Positions 1 through 8,364 of a stretch of 64,000 nucleotides of DNA are shown one piece after another; position 1 is the stretch's first letter; each line of letters begins with the position of its first letter. Under the pieces are notes generated by a model. That model worked only from the letters and a program-made list of their open reading frames with translations, was not told where the DNA came from and ran no database searches. Source of the stretch: UBA6136 sp044237765. GTDB lineage: Bacteria > Pseudomonadota > Gammaproteobacteria > Methylococcales > Methylococcaceae. The stretch is from positions 1-64,000 of the forward strand of contig JBIIEQ010000008.1 of NCBI GenBank assembly GCA_044237765.1. Reading direction: 5' to 3'. The position numbers and the translations under genes are program-made.

Positions 1-2
1 AC

Positions 3-1031
3 GCTCAGCGCGCGAGTGCGGGCCTGATCATTACCGAAGCCACACAAATCTCCCAGCAGGGTCAGGGTTATGCGTGGACGCCGGGTATTTATACGGAGGA
101 GCAAATCGAAGGCTGGCGTCTGGTCGCCGAGTCTGTCCATGATGTCGATGGTTTGATCTTCATGCAGCTCTGGCATGTCGGACGAATCTCCCACCCGGCA
201 CTGCAACCCAAGGGCGCATTGCCGGTGGCCCCCTCAGCCATTGCGCCCACGGGCATGGCTTTTGTCACCAATGCCAAGGGTGAGCCGGAATTTGTCCCTT
301 TCGTTGTTCCGCGTGCGCTGGAAGCCGAAGAGTTGCCTGCAGTGGTGAAGCAATACGTGCAGGCCGCCAAAAATGCCTTGTCGGCAGGGCTTGATGGCGT
401 GGAGATCCATGCCGCCAATGGCTATTTGCTGGATCAGTTTCTCAACTCCAGTACGAATCAGCGGACGGATGCCTATGGGGGTTCCATAGAGAATCGGGCC
501 AGACTGTTGCTGGAGGTTGTGGAGTCCGTTGCGCGGGTTTGCGGGTTTGATCGCGTCGGAGTGAGGATTTCACCGATGGGCACATTCAATGACATGGGAG
601 ACGAGAATCCGGAGGCTTTGTTTGGGTATGTGGCGGAAAAGCTGAATGAACTCGACCTGGCTTATCTGCATGTGGTCGATCCCAGCCATGGCGGTCATCA
701 GACCACCGAAACGCCCGATCCTCGTGGGGTTGCCATTATGACCATGATCCGTGAACGCTTTGCCGGAACCCTCATGGTTTGCGGGGGCTATACCCTTGAG
801 CGTGCTCAGGAATCGATCCAGAATCACCAGGCAGATCTGGTTGCCTTCGGTCGGCCGTTCATTGCCAATCCCGATCTGCCGGAACGTCTGCGCACCGGGG
901 CTTCGCTCAACGAACCAGTCCAGGCTACCTTTTACGGGGGCGGGGTTGCGGGCTATGTCGACTACCCGACACTCAAACAGCAGAATGGCGAGGAGGGTTT
1001 GCCTGATTTCAGTGTGCTGGAGGCAAACTGA
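3..1031 (+). CDS. Old yellow enzyme family ene-reductase (NemA-like), 5' partial
   Basis: C-terminal part of an FMN-binding TIM-barrel oxidoreductase of the old yellow enzyme family, close to N-ethylmaleimide reductase. Such enzymes use NADPH to reduce activated C=C bonds or nitro compounds in the cytosol. The frame is open from base 3, so the true start lies outside the window. Visible family marks are HVGRISHP, the substrate-binding block HAANGY, the following SSTNQRTDAYGGSIENR, and the FMN-phosphate region CGGYT...AFGRPFIANP near the C-terminus. The stop lies 5 bases before folA, which suggests co-transcription. The physiological substrate cannot be read from the sequence. Confidence 0.93.
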   Translation, partial: AQRASAGLIITEATQISQQGQGYAWTPGIYTEEQIEGWRLVAESVHDVDGLIFMQLWHVGRISHPALQPKGALPVAPSAIAPTGMAFVTNAKGEPEFVPFVVPRALEAEELPAVVKQYVQAAKNALSAGLDGVEIHAANGYLLDQFLNSSTNQRTDAYGGSIENRARLLLEVVESVARVCGFDRVGVRISPMGTFNDMGDENPEALFGYVAEKLNELDLAYLHVVDPSHGGHQTTETPDPRGVAIMTMIRERFAGTLMVCGGYTLERAQESIQNHQADLVAFGRPFIANPDLPERLRTGASLNEPVQATFYGGGVAGYVDYPTLKQQNGEEGLPDFSVLEAN

Positions 1032-1036
1032 GCCGC

Positions 1037-1528
1037 ATGAAGATCTCCCTGATTGTCGCGATGGGCGAAAACCGGGTGATCGGTGTAGACAACCGCATGC
1101 CCTGGCATCTCTCCGCCGATCTCAAGCGCTTCAGAAAAATCACCATGGGCAAACCTATCCTGATGGGGCGCAGGACCCACGAATCGATCGGAAAGCCCTT
1201 GCCAGGGCGTGTGAATATCGTACTGACCCGGGATCCTGCCTATCAGTCAGGTGGCTGCATCGTTGTTCACCATCGTGATGAGGCCATACGGGCAGCGGGT
1301 GATGTTCCCGAGCTCATGGTGATTGGCGGTGCCGGTCTTTACCAGGAATTTCTGCCGGTGGCAGATCGGCTCTACCTGACCCTTGTCCACCAAACCTTTG
1401 CGGGTGACACGTTTTTTCCGACGATCGATTGGGCGGAATGGCATGAAGTGACGAGGGGGGAGATACAACAGGACGATCAGGGCGGGTTGAATTATCGCTT
1501 TGTTGACCTGGAGAGAGTCCGAGCCTGA
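1037..1528 (+). CDS. folA: Dihydrofolate reductase
   Basis: Reduces dihydrofolate to tetrahydrofolate with NADPH in the cytosol, supplying one-carbon folates for thymidylate and purine synthesis. At 163 residues it has the usual bacterial length. The N-terminus reads SLIVAMGENRVIG then MPWHLSADLKRF, with the acidic catalytic residue following the PW motif (here S-A-D-L-K). Further marks are GRRTHESIGKPLPGR (NADPH binding) and the glycine-rich VIGGAGLY block. ATG is 5 bases after the preceding stop. In an organism with H4MPT genes (3.6-7.3 kb) it shows that normal folate metabolism is also present. Confidence 0.97.
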   Translation: MKISLIVAMGENRVIGVDNRMPWHLSADLKRFRKITMGKPILMGRRTHESIGKPLPGRVNIVLTRDPAYQSGGCIVVHHRDEAIRAAGDVPELMVIGGAGLYQEFLPVADRLYLTLVHQTFAGDTFFPTIDWAEWHEVTRGEIQQDDQGGLNYRFVDLERVRA

Positions 1529-1630
1529 ATCGTTCAGGCGGATGGGCCCGCTGATAAGGCCACCTCGCCATAACTGAGACCGCATAAAAAAACCGAACCA
1601 CCGCTTATTAACGCTTGAGAGGAATCTACC

Positions 1631-2374
1631 GTGAGTGAGACTTTGTCCAATTTATTTCGCAAAAAGGCCGATCCGACGCAGGCCACGATCAATCCCACGC
1701 TATATGAGCGTCTGGGTGGCGAGCCGGCCGTCAACACGGCGGTCGATATTTTTTATCGCAAGGTGATCGCCGATGCCCGTATCAACTACTTTTTCTTTGG
1801 CGTGAATATTAGCGAGCAGGCGGCCAAACAGAAGGCGTTCCTGAGCATGGCTTTTGGTGGCCCGCACGAATATACGGGGCGTGACATGCGTCGCAGTCAT
1901 GCCAAGCTGGTCGGCATGGGTATGAATGACCGGCACTTCGATATCGTTCTGGATCATCTGCGCAGTACTCTGAAGCAACTTGACGCACCGGAAAACCTGA
2001 TTCAGGAGGTTATCGATATCTGCGAAAGTACCCGCGAAGATGTCATGAACCGTTCGCCGACCCGGGCGCATCCCGCGACTCCAATGCGGCTTGAGGCCAG
2101 CCCGCAAACTCAATCACCTCATTCCGTTCTTCCGGTCAGAGAGTCCAGAGCTACCGAAAACAAGACGGCCAACCCGGTTCAGTCGTCGTCCAACACCGTC
2201 ACATCCATTCTCTCGACACGGGTGGTCACGCTATCGCCCGCTACCAGCATCCACGAGGCCGCCGAGCTGTTCAGCCGCGAAGGTTTTCAGAGCTTGCCGG
2301 TTGTGGATGAGATGGGAAAACTGATTGGCATGGTCACCTCCGCCGATCTTATTCGGCACTTCAACAAGCGATAG
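1631..2374 (+). CDS. Truncated haemoglobin (group 1) fused to a C-terminal CBS domain
   Basis: Residues about 20-140 are a group 1 truncated globin: LYERLGGEPAV, FYRKVIAD, the FFF motif, KQKAFLSMAFGGP, YTGRDMRRSH with the proximal haem ligand His90. Residues 141-187 are a Pro/Ser/Thr-rich linker. Residues 188-247 form a single CBS motif (TSILSTRVVTLSP...SLPVVDEMGKLIGMVTSADL). CBS domains normally work in pairs and bind adenine nucleotides, so a dimer would be needed to build a full Bateman module. GTG start with the SD GAGAGGA about 7 bases upstream. The globin half is a paralogue of the stand-alone globin at 57847-58236. A haem-ligand sensor or NO/O2-binding role tuned by nucleotides is inference; I do not know this domain pair from characterised proteins. 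Confidence 0.88.
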   Translation: MSETLSNLFRKKADPTQATINPTLYERLGGEPAVNTAVDIFYRKVIADARINYFFFGVNISEQAAKQKAFLSMAFGGPHEYTGRDMRRSHAKLVGMGMNDRHFDIVLDHLRSTLKQLDAPENLIQEVIDICESTREDVMNRSPTRAHPATPMRLEASPQTQSPHSVLPVRESRATENKTANPVQSSSNTVTSILSTRVVTLSPATSIHEAAELFSREGFQSLPVVDEMGKLIGMVTSADLIRHFNKR

Positions 2375-2533
2375 CACCATCAGCCATGCCGGTGCCAGTA
2401 AATCGCCGTCTTTATCCACGACCAGAGGGGTCTTATGGGCGGGCTGGGAATTCAGGGGGTCGAAGATATGCGATGAGACCCTTGGAGTTTTGAACCCCAT
2501 TGTCTCTGGACAAAGCTAATCGGGGAGAGGTTG

Positions 2534-3031
2534 TCAGAGATCGATGTTCGAGGGTTCCGTCCTTTCCCAGTCGCCAGATTTCCCTCCTGACTTCTGTAGC
2601 AGCCGGATGTCCTGCATCGTCATGCCCTTGTCCACAGCCTTGCACATGTCATAGACGGTCAGCAGTGCGATCTGCACGGCGGTCAGCGCTTCCATCTCGA
2701 CGCCTGTCTGGCCCGCCGTCTTGACGGTCGCCGTCACGCGCACCTGGTCATGGGTAGGTTCGGGCTCCAATTGCAGGCTGACATGGGACAGGGCGAGCGG
2801 ATGACAGAGCGGAATCAGGTCTGCGGTCTTCTTGCTCGCCATGATGCCGGCGATTCGCGCGATGCCCAGAACATCGCCTTTTTTGTGCGTACCGTCCATG
2901 ATCATGGCCAGCGTCTCCGTTTTCATCACGATGATGCCCTCGGCCACAGCCACCCGCTGGGTTACTGCTTTTTCACCGACATCCACCATGTGGGCCGCGC
3001 CGGTTTCGTCAAAATGCGTGAGTGAATTCAT
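2534..3031 (-). CDS. moaC: Cyclic pyranopterin monophosphate synthase
   Basis: Second step of molybdenum cofactor synthesis: converts the 3',8-cyclo-GTP made by MoaA into cyclic pyranopterin monophosphate. 165 residues, the usual length. Family marks are the N-terminal LTHFDETGAAHMVDV, KKGDVLGIARIAGIMASKKT, LIPLCHPL with the active-site His, and VEMEALTAVQIALLTVYDMCKA. It stands alone, convergent with the globin-CBS gene and divergent from the flavin reductase at 3109. No moaA is visible in the window. Start ATG at 3029-3031; no strong Shine-Dalgarno is visible. Confidence 0.96.
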   Translation of the reverse strand: MNSLTHFDETGAAHMVDVGEKAVTQRVAVAEGIIVMKTETLAMIMDGTHKKGDVLGIARIAGIMASKKTADLIPLCHPLALSHVSLQLEPEPTHDQVRVTATVKTAGQTGVEMEALTAVQIALLTVYDMCKAVDKGMTMQDIRLLQKSGGKSGDWERTEPSNIDL

Positions 3032-3108
3032 GGTCTAAACGAAGAGAGTGGCAGCCGGGTTCGGCCGGCAATGATATAAGTTTCACCAACCATAACAGGG
3101 TAAGCGAC

Positions 3109-3612
3109 ATGAGTGTAAATGTGGCCGAATGGGTCAAACGAATCACGACCGGAGTTTATGTGGTGGGTGCAACGGCAGATCAGAAGCAAAATGCCTTTAC
3201 GGCTGCCTGGGTGATGCCTGCGTCATTCCAGCCGCTCCTGCTGGCCGTCAGCATCAATCCGCAGCACTCGTCCTATGCCATGATCAAGGCCGGTGGGGTG
3301 TTCTCGATCAACGTGTTGGGGACAGATCAGTTGGAGTTGGCCGCCCATTTTGGAGCGCCGGCTGTCGTCAACAAACTGGCGGGTGTTCCCTGGTCCCCGG
3401 GTAAAACGGGGGCGCCGCTGCTGGATGGGGTTGTTGCCCATTGTGAGTGCGAAGTGTTCGGGGAATCTCCCGCTGGAGACCATGTGCTGGTGCTCGGACG
3501 CGTCATCGCCGGCGCATTGTTGAAGCCGGCAACGGAACCTCTGTCGTACCGCGATACCGGCGACATGGACGGCGCCTCAAGTCTTTTACCGACAAGCTTC
3601 GACCTGGAATAA
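3109..3612 (+). CDS. Flavin reductase-like FMN-binding split-barrel protein
   Basis: 167-residue protein of the flavin reductase domain family (FMN-binding split barrel), the class that includes NADH:FMN oxidoreductase partners of two-component monooxygenases. Visible: KRITTGVYVVGA near the N-terminus, NAFTAAWVMPASFQP (flavin phosphate contact region), VSINPQHSSYAMI, FSINVLG, and HCECEVFGESPAGDHVLVLGRV. The start is set at the ATG after an AACAGGG-type SD; the frame is open further upstream (to 3022) but that part overlaps the moaC start. No monooxygenase partner lies next to it, so its electron acceptor is unknown. Confidence 0.85.
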   Translation: MSVNVAEWVKRITTGVYVVGATADQKQNAFTAAWVMPASFQPLLLAVSINPQHSSYAMIKAGGVFSINVLGTDQLELAAHFGAPAVVNKLAGVPWSPGKTGAPLLDGVVAHCECEVFGESPAGDHVLVLGRVIAGALLKPATEPLSYRDTGDMDGASSLLPTSFDLE

Positions 3613-3621
3613 GCGAACGGC

Positions 3622-4635
3622 TTATCCCAACCCGCGAACCAGTTCTTTTACCAGCGCCGGTCCCCGATAAATGAGCCCGGAATAGATCTGAACCAATGAT
3701 GCTCCGGCATCCAGCTTGCGCTGGGCATCGGCTGGGCCCAGGATGCCGCCGCAAGCGATGATCGGCAGCCTGCCATCGAGATGCTTTGCCAGCTGACCGA
3801 CCACGGCTGTTGAGGCAGCCAGGACCGGGTGACCGCTCAGGCCGCCTGATTCCGCCCCATGCTTAAGATGTTCTACACCGTTGCGTGCCGAGGTTGTGTT
3901 GGTGGCGATCACCGCATCGGCGCCATGACGCACCAGCGCATCGGCTATCGATTCAATCTCGGCTGGCTCCAGATCGGGCGCAATCTTGACGGCGATCGGC
4001 ACGATGCGGTCATTTTGAGCGGCGAGCCTTGCACGTTCCGCCATCAAGCCCTTGAGGAGTTGGTCGAGATGCTCACCCGATTGCAGGCTACGAAGACCCG
4101 GCGTATTGGGCGAGGAGATGTTGACGGTCACATAACTCGCGGCCGAATAGACCTTTCGTAATCCAATCAGGTAATCGTCCAGCGCCTGCTCAACCGGGGT
4201 GTCCTTGTTCTTCCCAATGTTGATGCCAAGGATGCCTGAATATCGGGCTTGACTGACCTGCCGAAGCAGGTAGTCGACCCCCTCGTTATTGAATCCCATC
4301 CGATTGATGATGGCCTGGGCTTCGGGCAGCCGAAAAAGACGCGGCCTGGGGTTTCCGGGTTGCGCACGGGGCGTGACCGTGCCGATTTCGATGAAGCCAA
4401 AACCCAGCGCGGCAAGGCCGTCGATGCATTCGCCGTTCTTGTCCAGGCCGGCCGCCAGGCCGACGGGATTGGGAAAATTCAAACCCATCACCGTGCGCGG
4501 TTGCCCGACCGATGCCCGCTTTAATGGATTGAGTGCTCCCAGGTGGGAGAATGCTCTGAGGCTCTGCAGCGTCAGGTGGTGAGCGGTTTCGGGGTCAAGC
4601 TGGAAAAGAGCCGGGCGAATGAAGTTGTAAAGCAT
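3622..4635 (-). CDS. pyrD: Dihydroorotate dehydrogenase (quinone), class 2
   Basis: Oxidises dihydroorotate to orotate in pyrimidine synthesis and passes electrons to quinone at the inner membrane. 337 residues from the ATG at 4633-4635. The start reads MLYNFIRPALFQLDPE, the amphipathic quinone-side helix of class 2 enzymes. FMN-binding and catalytic marks are NPVGLAAGLDKNGE, NPRPRLFRLPE, NRMGFNN, NISSPNTPGLRSLQ with the catalytic Ser, KIAPDL and the C-terminal GLIYRGP. It is the last gene of the C1-cofactor operon; its first 41 bases overlap the 3' end of mfnB, which implies translational coupling. Confidence 0.96.
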   Translation of the reverse strand: MLYNFIRPALFQLDPETAHHLTLQSLRAFSHLGALNPLKRASVGQPRTVMGLNFPNPVGLAAGLDKNGECIDGLAALGFGFIEIGTVTPRAQPGNPRPRLFRLPEAQAIINRMGFNNEGVDYLLRQVSQARYSGILGINIGKNKDTPVEQALDDYLIGLRKVYSAASYVTVNISSPNTPGLRSLQSGEHLDQLLKGLMAERARLAAQNDRIVPIAVKIAPDLEPAEIESIADALVRHGADAVIATNTTSARNGVEHLKHGAESGGLSGHPVLAASTAVVGQLAKHLDGRLPIIACGGILGPADAQRKLDAGASLVQIYSGLIYRGPALVKELVRGLG

Positions 4636-5353
4636 GATGGAGATCCCGTGGAGCGAACTCAGATGGCTGACCGCTGGTGGTGGATAGGATGTGAAGCAGG
4701 GTACGGACTGCGTGAGGATCCAGGGCATCGGTGCGAGTCCCGCCACACAAGGCGCCGCGAAAACCCAGATAATCTGGGCCGAGGGCCTGTAGGGGATCAA
4801 TGTCCTCTTTCCGAAGGGAGCCGGCGAGTCCACACAACAATCCCGCCTGCTGAACTTCACGTACAAATTGCCTGAGGAAAGCCGCGTCGCGAAGCACAGT
4901 CAATGGGCCCTTTTGTTTGTTCGCCGTATCGAGCATGGCGCCGGTAAAGCCCGCCTCCGCCAGCCGGGAAATCCAGCCAGGGCAGTCAATCTCATGATCG
5001 GCGAACAGCACGGCGACGAGGCGGACTCCCTGCTGCGAGAGCGGCTTGAGGCTCGCGATCACCTCATGCCAGTCGCCGCCGGGAAAAAAGCCGAGTTTGA
5101 CGTAATCCACCCCGGTCACCGCCATGGCCTCTACGGCCGCCCGGATTGTCCCGGCTTCCATGGGCAAATCCCCAATCGTGGCGCTGAGGGGGGATTTCCC
5201 CTGCAGGGCATCGATCGCCATCCTGACCTGAACAACCGGCCAGGCGCCCAGTGCTCCTTGAAGGGGATTCTTGAGGTCGATAATGTCGGCCCCGCATTCA
5301 GAAGCCATCCGTGCCTCTTCCAAGCTTGCCACACTGGCCAGGAGGCGTGTCAT
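4595..5353 (-). CDS. mfnB: (5-formylfuran-3-yl)methyl phosphate synthase (MfnB family)
   Basis: MfnB condenses two glyceraldehyde-3-phosphate units into the furan precursor of methanofuran, the formyl carrier of H4MPT-linked C1 metabolism. Family marks: MTRLLASVASLEEA, CGADIIDLKNPLQGALGAWP with the lysine proposed as Schiff-base former, SATIGDLPM, VDYVKLGFF, FTGAMLDTANK, and GLAGSLRKEDI...PDYLGFRGALC. The ATG overlaps the stop of the DUF447 gene (ATGA). 252 residues, slightly longer than usual because the frame runs 41 bases into pyrD. The methanofuran role comes from archaeal and methylotroph homologues. Confidence 0.9.
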   Translation of the reverse strand: MTRLLASVASLEEARMASECGADIIDLKNPLQGALGAWPVVQVRMAIDALQGKSPLSATIGDLPMEAGTIRAAVEAMAVTGVDYVKLGFFPGGDWHEVIASLKPLSQQGVRLVAVLFADHEIDCPGWISRLAEAGFTGAMLDTANKQKGPLTVLRDAAFLRQFVREVQQAGLLCGLAGSLRKEDIDPLQALGPDYLGFRGALCGGTRTDALDPHAVRTLLHILSTTSGQPSEFAPRDLHHALQLHSPGSFPA

Positions 5354-5910
5354 GAGGACGTCTCCCGATAAGCGTCGATCTGCTCCATCAGCCAACCCCA
5401 GGCTTCGCGCTCATTGGGTCCGGCGGTTTTATCGAGTCCAATCCGCAGATAGGCCAGTTCTGATTCGAGCTTTTCCGGGGGGAGCATGTGCAGTCGGCTG
5501 ACCAGAATGGCTGCCTCCAGAACGGCAAATTGCGCCCGATTGAAACCTTGAAACGGGGCGTGATTGACTTCATTGATGACCCGGCAATACAGCTTCGGCC
5601 GGACGGGATCGTCTTCATGCCGGACCAGCTCAAGTTCCGCATGGGACAACGCACCTGCCAGCCGACAGCCGATGATCTTGTCTGCGGCCAGCAGCGGCCA
5701 ATCACGCCGGCCGGTCAGACAACCGGCGAACAGGCGAACATCATCGCAATAATTCATCACCGCCGTACCCGTGGCTAGGACGTTGTCCAGGGTGGTGGAG
5801 GGACGAAATGGCATGAGTAGCCTTTCGTCGCCCTCGATGTGGATGCCCATGGGTGCCAGATGTACATGACCCTGTGACGATTGACTGGTGAGAATGACCT
5901 CGCGAATCAT
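5350..5910 (-). CDS. DUF447 family protein, C1-cofactor operon
   Basis: 186-residue protein of the DUF447 family, a split-barrel flavin-binding-like fold found in archaea and in bacteria with the H4MPT pathway. The N-terminus reads MIREVILTSQSSQGHVHLAPMGIHI, and the middle PFRPSTTLDNV, LYCRVINEVNHAPFQGFNRAQFAVLEAAIL. The start overlaps the stop of the upstream gene by ATGA, and its stop overlaps the mfnB start, so all are translationally coupled. Its reaction is not established; its genomic company points to methanopterin or methanofuran synthesis. Confidence 0.88.
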   Translation of the reverse strand: MIREVILTSQSSQGHVHLAPMGIHIEGDERLLMPFRPSTTLDNVLATGTAVMNYCDDVRLFAGCLTGRRDWPLLAADKIIGCRLAGALSHAELELVRHEDDPVRPKLYCRVINEVNHAPFQGFNRAQFAVLEAAILVSRLHMLPPEKLESELAYLRIGLDKTAGPNEREAWGWLMEQIDAYRETSS

Positions 5911-7337
5911 GACCTTGTATCGGAAAGTGGGCCGTCGGTTTCTTCCCGACGTTGCTGCAGGGTCGGCCCGGCCGGTTTGTAAGCATGCGGGTTAATGGAT
6001 GGGTCCTCCGTCACCATCACCTGACAGCCCCAGTCCAGGGGCTGATCCTGCACATAACGCTTGCCGAGTTGCCAGGCGATCTGGGCCCGCGCGAGCTCGA
6101 CGCCCAAATAAAAGGCATGGCCTCCATCCTCTTCGACTGCCAGCTTTGGAAAAAGCTGGAATGGATCATCCGCCGTATGCAGTCCATTGCGATTAAAGAT
6201 ATGCAGACCATCCGGACTGGTGAGGATACGATAGCTGGGATCCTTGATGGCTTCATAGAGCTCCTGGATTTCCTCGCGGGACAGTGGGAATGGCGCACGT
6301 TCGTGCAGCGCCATGAGACCATCGTCGATATGTTTGGGAAGACGGTTCAGCTCGCGGGCGGCAAACATGATGCGGCGGGCCCGATCTGCCTCATGGATCG
6401 CCGTGCGCGCATGCTTGCTCACCTGGGTGGCGAGAATCTGCTTGATATGCAGTTCGGAGCAGATGCCCAGCAGGGTGGCATTGATGCCGGCGGTATCGCA
6501 GTGGGTGAGTTCGGTCAGGTTGCCCACACCCATCATCATTTCGGCTTCCGGATGCCGGCGCCGCACTTCGTGATAACGCACGATGGAATCGGCAAAGCCG
6601 AAGTGAATGGGGTCGAGAATGGGATCGACAATGAACTCTCGTCCCATTGCCTGCATTCGCGCAATGGCCCGGTCCAAAGACTTCAGATCGCCGTGTGTGG
6701 CAGGAATGAGGATTGGGGTGGCGGCAACTTCGTCCGCGATCCACAAGGTGTCCTCACTGAGGCTCAGCAGAAAATCCGCGCCCGCTCGGCCTCCCTTGAT
6801 CAAGTCATCGGTCTCCAGTGAGTCGACGCTCACCAGAAACCCCTCGGCCTTCAGCGCCGTCACGGCATCTTGCATGTGCGGAAAAGGCGTGGCCGGTAGA
6901 CACCCGATATCTATGACATCCGCCCCGTCGTTCCGGTAATCCCGCGCACGGCGCAGGATGCCATCGATATCAAGCTGAGGGGCTTCGACAATCTCGGCAA
7001 AGATATGCAGTTCGTAGCGGGAAAGGTCTGGCTTTTTTTGAGCTTTACCGAAAAACTCCGGAAGATCATGCAGCTCGTCCGGACCTCGTTCCACGGGAAG
7101 CCCGAGGTCGGCGGATAGCGCATCCAGGTCTCCACGACAACGTCCCGGGACGATAATGCGATCGGCCCCGCCGGTGTCCTTGAGTCGCCGTCGGATCATG
7201 TCGGCCGTCATCAGTGCGGCGACGGTAATGCCCAGCTGATGGACCTTCCAGCAAAAGTCGGGCTCCATTTCTTCCAGCGTCCGACGCAACTGTTTTTCAG
7301 CCAGCTTGCCGGTGAGAAACAGAATGTGTTCAGCCAT
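5907..7337 (-). CDS. Dihydropteroate synthase-like protein (DUF6513 / pterin-binding type)
   Basis: 476-residue first gene of the operon. Residues 1-90 form an N-terminal domain (AEHILFLTGKLAEKQLRRTLEEM) typical of DUF6513. About 115-345 is a dihydropteroate-synthase-type pterin-binding TIM barrel: RARDYRNDGADVIDIGCLP, GFLVSVDSLETDDLIKGG, FIVDPILDPIHFG and MMMGVGNLTELTHCD. The C-terminal ~130 residues are specific to this family. Such proteins occur with H4MPT genes in methylotrophs and methanogens and are thought to join the pterin to the aryl part of methanopterin; that function is inferred from context, not read from residues. The next gene starts inside its stop codon (ATGA). Confidence 0.88.
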   Translation of the reverse strand: MAEHILFLTGKLAEKQLRRTLEEMEPDFCWKVHQLGITVAALMTADMIRRRLKDTGGADRIIVPGRCRGDLDALSADLGLPVERGPDELHDLPEFFGKAQKKPDLSRYELHIFAEIVEAPQLDIDGILRRARDYRNDGADVIDIGCLPATPFPHMQDAVTALKAEGFLVSVDSLETDDLIKGGRAGADFLLSLSEDTLWIADEVAATPILIPATHGDLKSLDRAIARMQAMGREFIVDPILDPIHFGFADSIVRYHEVRRRHPEAEMMMGVGNLTELTHCDTAGINATLLGICSELHIKQILATQVSKHARTAIHEADRARRIMFAARELNRLPKHIDDGLMALHERAPFPLSREEIQELYEAIKDPSYRILTSPDGLHIFNRNGLHTADDPFQLFPKLAVEEDGGHAFYLGVELARAQIAWQLGKRYVQDQPLDWGCQVMVTEDPSINPHAYKPAGPTLQQRREETDGPLSDTRS

Positions 7338-7425
7338 GAATGAAGGAGTGGGATCAGGGCGACGATGGGGAGCCGGAATTATACCAACGTAGGCTTGGCA
7401 TCCCTCGACAAAGCCAGTTTCGCCG

Positions 7426-8268
7426 TTAGTTTTGACCCTGCAGAAGAATTTCGCGGACGTTCCGCTCTATGGTTTCCGCGATGTCGTCCATTGGCAGATC
7501 ATTGGCATCGGAACCAAAGGGATTTTCGACTTCTTCGGCCAGTATCTCGAGGCTGCCTAGAACGTAAAACATGAATGTTGAAAAAAGCGCTGTCCAGTAG
7601 CCAAACTCAGGCACGAACAAAAACGGCATTGCCACGATGTAGGCGAAGATGAATTTCTTGATGAAAAGATTGTAGGAATAGGGGATCGGGGTCTTCTTGA
7701 TTCTTTCGCAGCCACCGCAGATATCCGCCAGAGCGGTCAGGTCGTTGTTGAGGTTGCGAAAGTGTTCCCGCGTCAGGTCACCTGCACGGCGAAGCTGCTC
7801 GATATGGTTGAAAAGAATCACGGAGATGGCATTGGGGCCATGCGTGATCGGTCCGTACACTGACCAGGGATTGTCACGAAGGTGATCGATCAGCGTCCAG
7901 GCGAAAGCAGTAATGCTTCCGGATAGCGCAGGGCGGGATGGATGCCTCTCCGGCAAGTAGGCGTTCAATTTCAACGCCAGATTTCGTGAAGTATTGACCA
8001 ATTGGCCCCAGAAGCGTCGACCTTCCCACCAGCGCTCATAGGCGGTGTTGGTGCGAAAGACCAAAAGCAGGGAAATGACGAAACCGAGCAGCGAGTGGAC
8101 GATGCTGGTGCTTTGAAAATAGCCGGGAAAAACGTTTACATTCAGGTAAGCCACCGCTGCCGAGTACAGCGCGATGGTCACCATGTTGGGCAGCAGACGC
8201 CGAAAGGTGTCGCTCTTGTGGAACTTGAAGATCAGACCCCACCAGGATTTAGGGTTGTACGTGATCAT
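7426..8268 (-). CDS. Bestrophin family ion channel
   Basis: 280-residue inner membrane protein of the bestrophin (YneE/UPF0187) family, pentameric ion channels. N-terminal WWGLIFKFHKSDTFRRLLPNM, a membrane segment around residues 30-60 and 64-90, then the family signature FRTNTAYERWWEGRRFWGQL. Later membrane segments are FAYIVAMPFLFVPEFGYW and FSTFMFYVLGSLEILAEEVENPFG with the acidic Ca/lumen motif, and DANDLPMD near the C-terminus. Bacterial members have been reported to conduct cations; ion preference here is unknown. It lies between the C1-cofactor operon and gyrB without a close link to either. Confidence 0.92.
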   Translation of the reverse strand: MITYNPKSWWGLIFKFHKSDTFRRLLPNMVTIALYSAAVAYLNVNVFPGYFQSTSIVHSLLGFVISLLLVFRTNTAYERWWEGRRFWGQLVNTSRNLALKLNAYLPERHPSRPALSGSITAFAWTLIDHLRDNPWSVYGPITHGPNAISVILFNHIEQLRRAGDLTREHFRNLNNDLTALADICGGCERIKKTPIPYSYNLFIKKFIFAYIVAMPFLFVPEFGYWTALFSTFMFYVLGSLEILAEEVENPFGSDANDLPMDDIAETIERNVREILLQGQN

Positions 8269-8364
8269 CCTGTGCTGGAAATCTGGAACGAAGCTGAAAT
8301 TGGATGACTTACATCCCCACCGGCATAGGTAAGGACGTGATTGTGTATGTTCGTCAGCTATCGG

